Positions 1 through 5,263 of a stretch of 7,570 nucleotides of DNA are shown here, in pieces. A program made the position numbers and the translations under genes. Numbering within the stretch: the stretch's first letter is position 1; every line of letters starts with the position of its first letter. The DNA lies in NCBI GenBank assembly GCA_007120485.1, contig SKNP01000164.1, positions 1 through 7,570 on the forward strand. Reading direction: 5' to 3'. The notes below the pieces were generated by a model that had not been told where the DNA came from, searched no databases, and was given only the letters and a program-made list of their open reading frames with translations. Source of the DNA: Nitriliruptoraceae bacterium (lineage in GTDB: Bacteria; Actinomycetota; Nitriliruptoria; Nitriliruptorales; Nitriliruptoraceae).

Positions 1-26
1 CCGGAAGGGAGCCGGTCCACACCCAT
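1..26 (-). CDS. Possible start of a leftward gene (partial, product unknown)
   Basis: An ATG on the minus strand (26-24) opens a frame that runs to the window edge without a stop. Only eight complete codons (MGVDRLPS) are visible, so no product can be named. An AGGGG ribosome-binding candidate sits six bases before the ATG, and a good promoter match lies at 58-85, about 31 bp upstream. The combination of promoter, ribosome site and start in proper order is the only support. Codon use or homology cannot be judged from so few codons. Confidence 0.35.
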
Positions 27-57
27 CGCACACCCCTGCCCACAGGCCTCCACGGAG

Positions 58-85
58 ACGCTACGGACGGCCGGCCATCTGTCAC
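58..85 (-). promoter_or_regulatory. Candidate sigma-70-type promoter for a leftward gene
   Basis: On the minus strand a GTGACA hexamer (85-80, five of six bases matching TTGACA) is followed after 16 bp by TAGCGT (63-58), which fits the actinobacterial TANNNT -10 pattern. The spacer contains the palindrome GGCCGGCC. Transcription would begin near position 51 and give a leader of roughly 25 bases before the ATG at 26. It is read by eye only. A promoter lying downstream of the tRNA-Arg terminator would suit a separate leftward gene. Confidence 0.38.
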
Positions 86-139
86 GATTGGTTACGCCGG
101 ACCGGTGGACAGCCCCTCGGGAACGAACCCGGAAACGCA

Positions 140-177
140 GAATCCGTCCTGCTAGAGGGGTCTAGGAGGCCGGATTC
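140..177 (-). terminator. Long hairpin ending the tRNA-Ser/tRNA-Arg unit
   Basis: Positions 140-156 and 161-177 form an inverted repeat with 15 of 17 pairs. There are two single mismatches (147/170 and 151/166) and a four-base loop at 157-160. The outer arm is GAATCCG/CGGATTC and the inner arm CTAGA/TCTAG. It begins six bases beyond the 3' end of tRNA-Arg on the minus strand. The minus-strand RNA after it contains short U runs (UUU, UUC) but no true U tract. Position and stem strength favour an intrinsic-type terminator. A protein-binding site cannot be excluded. Confidence 0.6.
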
Positions 178-183
178 GGGTTG

Positions 184-258
184 CGCGCTGGGAGGGATTC
201 GAACCCCCGGCCGCCTGATCCGTAGTCAGGTGCTCTATCCGGACTGAGCTACCAGCGC
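184..258 (-). tRNA. tRNA-Arg(ACG)
   Basis: Reads Arg codons CGU, CGC and CGA once A34 is deaminated to inosine. The 75-nt cloverleaf is complete: acceptor GCGCTGG/CCAGCGC, D stem GCTC/GAGC, anticodon stem CCTGA/TCAGG with loop CTACGGA (anticodon ACG at 223-221), a five-base variable region, T stem GGGGG/CCCTC with one G-U pair around loop TTCGAAT, and discriminator G at 184. The following genomic bases are CAA, so CCA is not encoded and must be added by the CCA-adding enzyme. It lies 25 bp downstream of tRNA-Ser(GCU) on the same strand and is probably cotranscribed with it. Confidence 0.97.
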
Positions 259-283
259 AGGGTGGTGCGGTGTCGTACTTGAG

Positions 284-373
284 CGGAGGCTGAGGGATTT
301 GAACCCTCGAGGGCCTGAAAGACCCAACGGGATTAGCAATCCCGCGCCATAGACCAGACTAGGCGAAGCCTCC
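284..373 (-). tRNA. tRNA-Ser(GCU)
   Basis: Reads the AGC and AGU serine codons. This is a 90-nt class II tRNA with acceptor GGAGGCT/AGCCTCC, anticodon stem CGGGA/TCCCG and loop TTGCTAA (anticodon GCT at 337-335), the long variable arm expected of a serine tRNA, a T stem of GAGGG/CCCTC with loop TTCAAAT, and discriminator G. CCA is not encoded (next bases CTC). It is the first gene of a two-tRNA unit with tRNA-Arg. A weak TANNNT candidate (TACTCT, 421-416) lies about 43 bp upstream, but no convincing -35 partner is visible. It is a substrate of the SerRS encoded in the same window. Confidence 0.97.
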
Positions 374-470
374 AGGCGCCCGCGCATCCGGTTCGACCGG
401 CTGCACGGCGGTCGGAGAGTAGCAGCCACCATGGCCAGGTCGCGACGCGTACGCTGTCCGCGAGGTTCCT
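374..470. other. 97-bp divergent spacer between tRNA-Ser(GCU) and the YihY-family gene
   Basis: This stretch must carry promoters for the leftward tRNA unit and the rightward membrane-protein gene. The ribosome site GAGG (462-465) lies five bases before the ATG at 471 and decides that start. TACTCT (421-416, minus) and TACGCT (450-455, plus) fit TANNNT, but neither has a recognisable -35 box at proper distance. A small hairpin CCGGT-TCG-ACCGG occupies 387-399. No gene is seen here. Confidence 0.4.
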
Positions 471-1607
471 ATGTCCCCGCGCTTGCTGCAAGCCCTGCCG
501 ACCGCGCTGCGTCGGCCGGCCACGGCCGTCAGCTCGGCGGTGAGCCGCATCCTGGGTGCACGCCTGCCGGGACTGGCTGCGGAGATCGCGTTCTGGGTCC
601 TGCTGTCGCTCCCCGCGCTGCTGGTCGCGGGGGTCGCCGCCGCCAGCCTGATCAGCGACCGGGCCCTCGGGCCGGGCTGGGAGGCGCAGGTCGTCGACCG
701 GGTCACCGAGGCGGCGACGATCGCGCTGACCCCACAGACGATCGACCAGGCCATCGAGCCGCTACTGGAACGGCTCCTCGACGTCGAGGGCGCGGCGGGC
801 GTCGTGTCGTTCGCGTTCCTCGCCGCCGTCTGGACGGCGTCGCGCGCGGTCAAGACGGTGCTGACGACCCTGGCGATCGTCTACGGGCGGGGCGACGACC
901 GCGCCGGCTGGCAGGAACGGCTCCTCGGTTTCGGTGTCACGTTGGGCGCACTGGTCATCGGCAGCGTGCTCGCCCCGTTGCTGGTGGCAGGTCCGGGAGC
1001 CGGCGAGGTGGTGGAGGACATGGCCGGGGTGGAGCTCGGCGCGGTCGTGGACATCTGGCGGGCCGCCTACTGGCCGACGGTGGTCGCGGTCGCCACGCTC
1101 GCGCTGGTCGTGCTCTACCACTTCGGCGTGCCCGGGCGGACCCGCTGGCGGGGCGCCGTGCCCGGGGCCTTCCTGGCCACCGGGGTCTGGTTGGCCGGCA
1201 GCGCCGCCCTTCGGGTCTACGGGAGCTGGGTCGTCGACGGCGAGGGCGCCTACGGCCCGCTCGCCGGCCCCATCGTCGGGTTGTTGTGGCTGTGGATGAC
1301 CGGCTTCGCCGTGCTCCTCGGCGGTCTGCTCAACGCGAGCCTGTCCCCGCAGCACCGGGTCGCTCAGCGTGGCTCGACCGACCCCGACGGCGCCGAGCGC
1401 GACGAGCCTGGACCCGACGACGATGCTGACCCCGGATCCGGCGGCGACGGATCGGCGGACGCCTCCGATCGGGGCGCGGTCGACAGGTCCGGTGACGCGT
1501 CCGAGGACGACACCGATGACGCGTCCGAGGACGACGGCGCCTCCGCCAGTGGCAGGTCGAACGAGAACGTCGTCCCCTCACCGCGGCGACTCACCACCCC
1601 CAACTGA
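471..1607 (+). CDS. YihY/virulence factor BrkB family membrane protein
   Basis: Predicted inner-membrane protein of 378 residues. The family (Pfam Virul_fac_BrkB, once mislabelled RNase BN) has no settled biochemical role, and transport has been suggested. About six membrane segments are visible near residues 36-58, 108-130, 150-173, 202-219, 230-248 and 263-287. Family hallmarks are the first helix with AAEIAFWVLLSLPAL, the second helix with VWTASRAVKT, and the last helix with YGPLAGPIVGLLWLW ending in LLGGLLNA. After about residue 295 the protein becomes an acidic, disordered tail rich in Asp, Glu, Gly and Ser, containing the period-eight repeat DASEDD. The ATG follows a GAGG ribosome site at five-base spacing. 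The gene stands alone on the plus strand, and its last 244 bp overlap the 3' end of the convergent histidine kinase. The family call is confident and the function unknown. Confidence 0.9.
   Translation: MSPRLLQALPTALRRPATAVSSAVSRILGARLPGLAAEIAFWVLLSLPALLVAGVAAASLISDRALGPGWEAQVVDRVTEAATIALTPQTIDQAIEPLLERLLDVEGAAGVVSFAFLAAVWTASRAVKTVLTTLAIVYGRGDDRAGWQERLLGFGVTLGALVIGSVLAPLLVAGPGAGEVVEDMAGVELGAVVDIWRAAYWPTVVAVATLALVVLYHFGVPGRTRWRGAVPGAFLATGVWLAGSAALRVYGSWVVDGEGAYGPLAGPIVGLLWLWMTGFAVLLGGLLNASLSPQHRVAQRGSTDPDGAERDEPGPDDDADPGSGGDGSADASDRGAVDRSGDASEDDTDDASEDDGASASGRSNENVVPSPRRLTTPN
1364..1607. other. 244-bp convergent antisense overlap of two coding tails
   Basis: The YihY-family gene stops with TGA at 1605-1607 and the opposing histidine kinase stops with TGA at 1366-1364, so both coding ends share this DNA. 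In the plus frame it encodes an acidic Asp/Glu/Gly/Ser tail; in the minus frame a Ser/Ala/Asp/Pro tail plus the last strand of the kinase ATPase domain (down to about 1546). Codon registers place the third codon positions of the two genes opposite each other, so G/C-ending codons in one frame give G/C-ending codons in the other. That register makes a long open antisense frame easy to maintain, and it means codon bias cannot show which tail is under selection. There is no intergenic room for a bidirectional terminator. Confidence 0.85.
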
Positions 1608-3304
1608 CCACCGTGCGCTTCGACCACCTCGCGGGCGAGCGCCAGGCCGAGACCGAGACCTCCGGACTCGCGTCGGGTCGGATCACCGCCCCGGTAGAAA
1701 CGATCGAGCACGTGCGGTAGGTCGTCGGGAGCGATCCCCGGCCCGTCGTCGCGGACGCTGACGATCGCCCGTTCGTGCTGCCGGCGCCCGATCACGTCGA
1801 TGGCGGTGCCGGACGGCGTGTGCTTCACCGCGTTGGTCAGCAGGTTCTCGAGCACGTGCTCGAACAGACCCGGATCCACCTCGACGGTCAGGTCGGCCTC
1901 GACCGCCACGGAGACCGTGTGCTCGGCAAGCACGCCCGTGAGCCGGTGGAGCAGCGCCGTCACGGTCGATCGGACCGACACCGGCGCCGTCGAGGGTTGC
2001 AGCGCACCCGACTCCATCGCCGAGGTGTCGAGCAAGGACCGCACCATCGCGGCGAGCCGTTCCGCGTTGGACTCGATCCGGTCGAGCAGGTCGCGACGGC
2101 GGTCCCCGTCGAGGTCGTGCCAGCGGCTCAGCAGCGTCTGCCCGAGGCCCTGCACGACGGTCAACGGCGTCCGGAGCTCGTGCGAAGCGCTCGAGATGAA
2201 GTCCTGGGTGCGCACGTCGAGCCGCTGGAGCTCCTCGACCGTGCGGTGGTCCTCCCGGTAGGCGCGAGCCCGGGCGAGCGCATCGCTGGCCTGCTCGGCG
2301 AGGAACCTCGCCGCATCCAGCATCTCCTCGGTGACGGGATCATCCGCCGTCCCGGCGGTGACCGTCGCCCGGACGACGCCATGATCGATCAGTGGCAGGG
2401 TGAGTAGGTCCTGGAGGGGTAGGCCCAGGTGGTTGCGTGGGTCGGTGCTCGCGGATCGCAACAGGGCGGGTTCACCGCTTCGCGCCACCCTGCCGAAGTC
2501 GCCGTCGTCGAACCCGAGCTCCTCAGCGAGCTCGAGATCGAACCGGGCTGCCCCTTCGACCAGCCGCGCGACCCGCCGCTCGTGGTCGAGCTCACGGACC
2601 GCCGCGCTGGCGAACCCCACCTGCAGCAACCCGTCGACGATCGCACGCAGGACCTGATCCGGGTCGAGGGTGTTGGTCCGAGCCACCGAACTCAGCAGTC
2701 GCGCATGCTGCTCCGCGACCCGGCGTGAACGTTCCTCGGCGGCCAGGGATCGGGACAGCACGGTCGAGCTGCGCGTCGTGGCGGCGATGGTCAGCACCGC
2801 GCCGCCGAGGTGCAGCGTGAGGGTCGTGAGCTCGTCCACACCGCCGAGCCACATCGTGGCCAGCCACGCGGCGACGGTCCACCCCAGCAGGAAGGACCGA
2901 AGCGGTCTCGGGAAGGTATACGCACCCACCACGAGGACCAACGCGAACAGGGCAGCGAACGGCTCGACGTCGACCTCGATCGCGGACACCAGCAAGGCGG
3001 AGCCGGCCGCCGTGCCGGCGACGACCGAGAGCGCCTGCGCCAGGACGTCGAACCGAAGGGTGGTATCGGGATCCCTACCGACCGGCAGCCAGGGACGGAC
3101 CACGGGCACGGCCGCCGCCACGGCGATGATCGCCGCCAACGCGGCGAAGAGCGACCGGTCGGTGACGGGCCCCTGGGTCCAGGCGTACGCCAACGCGGCG
3201 ATGATCGGCACGACGATCGCGACGCGGACGGCAGGTGGAGGGATCAGGGGTGCGGCCCGACGGTCAACCTCCCCCCCGCCCCAACGCGGCAGCACGAGCC
3301 CCAT
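1364..3304 (-). CDS. Membrane sensor histidine kinase (6 TM, GAF-like, HisKA, HATPase_c)
   Basis: Predicted two-component sensor kinase of 646 residues that autophosphorylates on His and passes phosphate to a response regulator, which is not in the window. About six membrane helices lie between residues 26 and 179, followed by a linker helix and a GAF-like region (about 205-342). The HisKA dimerisation domain has the H box SASHELRTPL with phosphoacceptor His375. The HATPase_c domain is complete: N box NLLTNAVKHTP with Asn491, G1 box DDGPGI (519-524), F box DRFYRG (534-539) and G2 box GGLGLGLAL (548-556). It ends near residue 587. A Ser/Pro/Asp-rich disordered tail (588-646) overlaps the opposing YihY-family gene. 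The ATG overlaps the upstream TGA as TGATG, and a GGGGAG ribosome site sits eight bases before it, supporting this start and translational coupling to the degenerate kinase upstream. A run of seven G occurs near codon 10. The signal sensed is unknown. Confidence 0.95.
   Translation of the reverse strand: MGLVLPRWGGGEVDRRAAPLIPPPAVRVAIVVPIIAALAYAWTQGPVTDRSLFAALAAIIAVAAAVPVVRPWLPVGRDPDTTLRFDVLAQALSVVAGTAAGSALLVSAIEVDVEPFAALFALVLVVGAYTFPRPLRSFLLGWTVAAWLATMWLGGVDELTTLTLHLGGAVLTIAATTRSSTVLSRSLAAEERSRRVAEQHARLLSSVARTNTLDPDQVLRAIVDGLLQVGFASAAVRELDHERRVARLVEGAARFDLELAEELGFDDGDFGRVARSGEPALLRSASTDPRNHLGLPLQDLLTLPLIDHGVVRATVTAGTADDPVTEEMLDAARFLAEQASDALARARAYREDHRTVEELQRLDVRTQDFISSASHELRTPLTVVQGLGQTLLSRWHDLDGDRRRDLLDRIESNAERLAAMVRSLLDTSAMESGALQPSTAPVSVRSTVTALLHRLTGVLAEHTVSVAVEADLTVEVDPGLFEHVLENLLTNAVKHTPSGTAIDVIGRRQHERAIVSVRDDGPGIAPDDLPHVLDRFYRGGDPTRRESGGLGLGLALAREVVEAHGGQLGVVSRRGEGTTFSFDLPLAEAPSSSDASSVSSSDASPDLSTAPRSEASADPSPPDPGSASSSGPGSSRSAPSGSVEPR
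1493..1535. repeat. 24-bp direct repeat (two copies) inside the overlapping tails
   Basis: The 19-mer TGACGCGTCCGAGGACGAC occurs at 1493-1511 and again exactly at 1517-1535, a 24-bp period equal to eight codons. On the plus strand it encodes GDASEDDT then DDASEDDG. On the minus strand the same bases encode SSSDASSV then SSSDASPD. A degenerate third relative (DASD) lies near 1458. Because the period is a multiple of three, gain or loss of a unit would keep both reading frames open. Confidence 0.85.
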
Positions 3305-3318
3305 CAGCCGAGCTCCCC
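3302..3318 (-). promoter_or_regulatory. Ribosome site and TGATG coupling junction between the two kinase genes
   Basis: On the minus strand GGGGAG (3318-3313) is followed by eight bases and the ATG at 3304-3302. The upstream gene's TGA (3306-3304) shares its A with that ATG. A ribosome ending the first protein is therefore placed directly at the second start, which usually ties the output of the two proteins together. Confidence 0.75.
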
Positions 3319-5004
3319 GTGAGCACGGGCCGGTTCATCGTCGGTACGGGGTGGTGCGTGCGTCGGAAGCCGGACCCGCGGGTCGTCCTCGTCGGACACC
3401 GAAGCACCCGCCGCGCTCAGGACCTGCGCCGCGAGCGACAGGGTCAGTTTCGAGATCGTTGGACTCCGATCGGAGCGGCGCACCAGCTCGACGCCCTCGT
3501 CGACCGCGACGACGTCGAGGTGCACGGGCTGGACGTCACCGGTCGGTGTGAGTCGGGGTTCGGCCAGCAGTTGCAGCCCGAACCGCAGCAGCCCCGGGTC
3601 GACCTCGACCTGCCAGCTCCGTGGCATCCGGTCGACCGGCGGTGCGACGTCGACCTGGTGGTCGTCGCGGAGCAACCTCAGCAGGTCGGCGACGACCACC
3701 GTGGTCGTCGACGCTTGGTCCCGTCGGGACTGGAGTCGCGAGAAGTCGAGGATCGCGTCGACCACGCGCCGCAGGTCCTGGGTCTGGGCTCCGAGCCGCT
3801 CGAGGAACGCCCGACGCTCCGCGGGCGCCAAGCGATCGCCGTGGACCCGCAGGATGCTGGCGATCCCCCGCACGATCGTGAGCGGATCGCGAAGCTCGGC
3901 CGAGACGGCCGAGACCAGGCTGGTACGCATCCGGTCGAGTTCCTCGACCCGGTCCAGCAGTTCGCGCTGCCGGTCCTGCCGTTCCTCCGCGGCGAACACC
4001 CCGCTCAAGTGGTCGGCCAGCACCTCGGCGATCTCGACCTCCGCGGCGTTGGGGGGTGCCGCGATCCTGCGGGCGCACATCACCGTGCCGACCGGGGCGC
4101 CGTCGACGCGGATCGGCGTGACCACGGTCGAGCGGATCGTCGGCCGTTCCGCCATCCGGTTCTCGGATCGCTGGTAGTCCTCGAGCACGATCGTCTCGTC
4201 CCGCTCGATCGCCTCCCAGGACACGCCGGTCCCGGACGGCATCGGTCGCGCCGCCGCGGGGATGCCTTCCAGATAGACGCCGACGAGCCCGTCAGGACCC
4301 ACCCTCGCCACGCCGGCAGCGTCGAAGGCCAGCTCTCGCAAGGTGCGCGTGACGGCTTCAGCGGCTGCCTGGACGCTCTGACCCGGGATGCGACGCGCGG
4401 TCCAGAGCAGCTCGGCTCGTCGCTCCGCAGCGTGGCGGGCCTCCGATTCCGCGGTACGGGTCCGACGCAGTTCGCGGGTGAACACCTCCGCGACCGCGAT
4501 CACCGTCATGATCAGCAGCGTCACGAAGGCGGCCTCAGCCGGGCCGCTGCCAGCGTCCCACAGCGCCACAGCGACCAGCGCCAGCAGGGCGATCTGGAAG
4601 ATCCACCGCAGCGCGAACCCCGGCGTCGTCGAGAGCGCGGCGCTGAACGCGACCACCAAGGGGATGACGGAGAGGGCTCGCGGCGAGCCGACGGTCCCGA
4701 ACACCAGCGCCAGGCCGGCGAAGGCGACGAGCGTGCACCCCAGCGGCAACCACCGCGCGACCGGCTCGGCGACCCGATCGGTCCGGATGAGCCACCACGT
4801 CGCCGCCGCCACCGGCGCGACCACGGCGATCAGGACCGTGGCCCAGGCGTGCCGGCCCTCCGAGGCGACCAACGGGAGCACGGCGAACGCCGAACCGGCA
4901 AGCAGCAACGGTTGGAGCCGCCGCGTCGCACCGACCGTCGGCACCGCCCCGACCGACAGCCGGGCGACCGCCGACGCGCCGTGCCCAGCCGACCTCGTCA
5001 CCAC
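3304..5004 (-). CDS. Degenerate (probably catalytically dead) histidine-kinase-like membrane sensor
   Basis: A protein of about 566 residues with the same layout as its downstream neighbour. Six membrane helices lie at about 28-47, 54-73, 87-106, 110-126, 131-150 and 158-175, followed by a GAF-like domain (about 198-340) and a HisKA-like helix pair starting near 356. The H box reads VSAVSAELRDPL: the phosphoacceptor His is replaced by Ala369 (codon GCC, 3900-3898), and the usual Thr of the box by Asp. The ATPase region opens with VEVDPGL, as in the live kinase, but lacks the N-box Asn, the DxGxG G1 box, the F box and the glycine-rich G2 box, and is shorter by about 30 residues. Autokinase activity is therefore unlikely. 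The frame is uninterrupted with normal codon use, which argues for a maintained protein rather than a decaying gene. Start: the frame extends to an ATG at 5214, but that part runs through tRNA-Ser, so the GTG at 5004 (or the next GTG at 5001), preceded by GGAG ten bases upstream, is preferred. Only the start is uncertain. Confidence 0.85.
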   Translation of the reverse strand: MVTRSAGHGASAVARLSVGAVPTVGATRRLQPLLLAGSAFAVLPLVASEGRHAWATVLIAVVAPVAAATWWLIRTDRVAEPVARWLPLGCTLVAFAGLALVFGTVGSPRALSVIPLVVAFSAALSTTPGFALRWIFQIALLALVAVALWDAGSGPAEAAFVTLLIMTVIAVAEVFTRELRRTRTAESEARHAAERRAELLWTARRIPGQSVQAAAEAVTRTLRELAFDAAGVARVGPDGLVGVYLEGIPAAARPMPSGTGVSWEAIERDETIVLEDYQRSENRMAERPTIRSTVVTPIRVDGAPVGTVMCARRIAAPPNAAEVEIAEVLADHLSGVFAAEERQDRQRELLDRVEELDRMRTSLVSAVSAELRDPLTIVRGIASILRVHGDRLAPAERRAFLERLGAQTQDLRRVVDAILDFSRLQSRRDQASTTTVVVADLLRLLRDDHQVDVAPPVDRMPRSWQVEVDPGLLRFGLQLLAEPRLTPTGDVQPVHLDVVAVDEGVELVRRSDRSPTISKLTLSLAAQVLSAAGASVSDEDDPRVRLPTHAPPRTDDEPARAHGELG

Positions 5005-5116
5005 CGTCCCCAGACTCCACCGACGAACCCGAGCCGGCCGTCGCCCAGCACCCCACCATGACCACAGTCGACGGATGCGCGACCGACCGCGCCAACCGCG
5101 ACCAGCTCGTGTCGAG

Positions 5117-5204
5117 CGGAGGGTGTGGGATTCGAACCCACGGGACGCGCGAGGCGCCCGGCGGTTTTCAAGACCGCTGCCTTCGTCCGCTCGGCCAACC
5201 CTCC
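5117..5204 (-). tRNA. tRNA-Ser(UGA)
   Basis: Reads the UCN serine codons, chiefly UCA and UCG. An 88-nt class II tRNA with acceptor GGAGGGT/ACCCTCC, anticodon stem GCGGT/ACCGC and loop CTTGAAA (anticodon TGA at 5170-5168), a long GC-rich variable arm, T stem GTGGG/CCCAC with loop TTCGAAT, and discriminator G at 5117. CCA is not encoded (next bases CTC). It lies 59 bp after serS on the same strand, next to the gene of the enzyme that charges it. The degenerate kinase gene starts about 112 bp downstream, with only a five-pair hairpin (5105-5117) between, so read-through from the tRNA promoter is possible. Confidence 0.97.
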
Positions 5205-5213
5205 TCGACCGCA

Positions 5214-5227
5214 TCGACCGCGGTCGA
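5214..5227. repeat. Perfect 14-bp palindrome just upstream of tRNA-Ser(UGA)
   Basis: TCGACCGCGGTCGA is fully self-complementary and ends ten bases before the mature 5' end of tRNA-Ser(UGA). It follows the -10-like TAGCCT (5238-5233), so it would lie around or just after the transcription start, where it could be an operator or a leader hairpin. GC-rich palindromes of this size also arise by chance, and no known binding motif is recognised. Confidence 0.35.
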
Positions 5228-5232
5228 CCCGC

Positions 5233-5238
5233 AGGCTA
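5233..5238 (-). promoter_or_regulatory. Weak -10-like element for tRNA-Ser(UGA)
   Basis: TAGCCT on the minus strand fits TANNNT and lies 28 bp upstream of the mature tRNA 5' end, a reasonable distance for a tRNA promoter with a short leader. No TTGACA-like hexamer is present 16-18 bp further up, because that space is filled by the serS terminator stem. The same hexamer occurs upstream of serS. Support is weak. Confidence 0.2.
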
Positions 5239-5240
5239 GC

Positions 5241-5259
5241 GGCGTGGTGTGACCACGCC
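5241..5259 (-). terminator. Hairpin terminator after serS
   Basis: GGCGTGGT and ACCACGCC (5241-5248 and 5252-5259) form a perfect eight-pair stem with a three-base loop, starting four bases beyond the serS stop codon on the minus strand. No U tract follows. U-less hairpins placed directly after stop codons are commonly proposed as terminators in GC-rich actinobacteria. It separates serS from tRNA-Ser(UGA). Confidence 0.6.
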
Positions 5260-5263
5260 CCGG

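Noticed and set aside
184..373. Genomic-island insertion at the tRNA genes
   Set aside because: No integrase, transposase, direct repeat of a tRNA 3' end, or drop in GC content is visible.
387..399. CCGGT-TCG-ACCGG near tRNA-Ser(GCU), resembling a T arm, as a tRNA fragment or attachment-site remnant
   Set aside because: Only a five-pair stem matches. There is no acceptor or anticodon remnant, no duplicated tRNA 3' end and no integrase in the window.
431..1429. A second plus-strand frame inside the YihY-family gene, starting at an ATG at 431
   Set aside because: The product is Arg/Gly-rich out-of-frame translation. The frame starting at 471 carries the membrane helices and family motifs.
3235..5061. 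A 608-codon plus-strand open frame opposite the degenerate kinase
   Set aside because: The product is Arg/Asp/Gln/His/Pro-rich low complexity with no fold or family motif. It is a GC-driven antisense shadow of a gene with clear membrane, GAF-like and HisKA features.
5105..5117. Hairpin GCTCG-TGT-CGAGC at the 3' end of tRNA-Ser(UGA) as a terminator
   Set aside because: Only five pairs, it includes the tRNA discriminator base, and no U tract follows; too weak to annotate.
5005..5214. N-terminal extension of the degenerate kinase to the ATG at 5214
   Set aside because: This part runs through the whole of tRNA-Ser(UGA), and the peptide contains the usual tRNA-derived sequence. The GTG at 5004 or 5001 is preferred.
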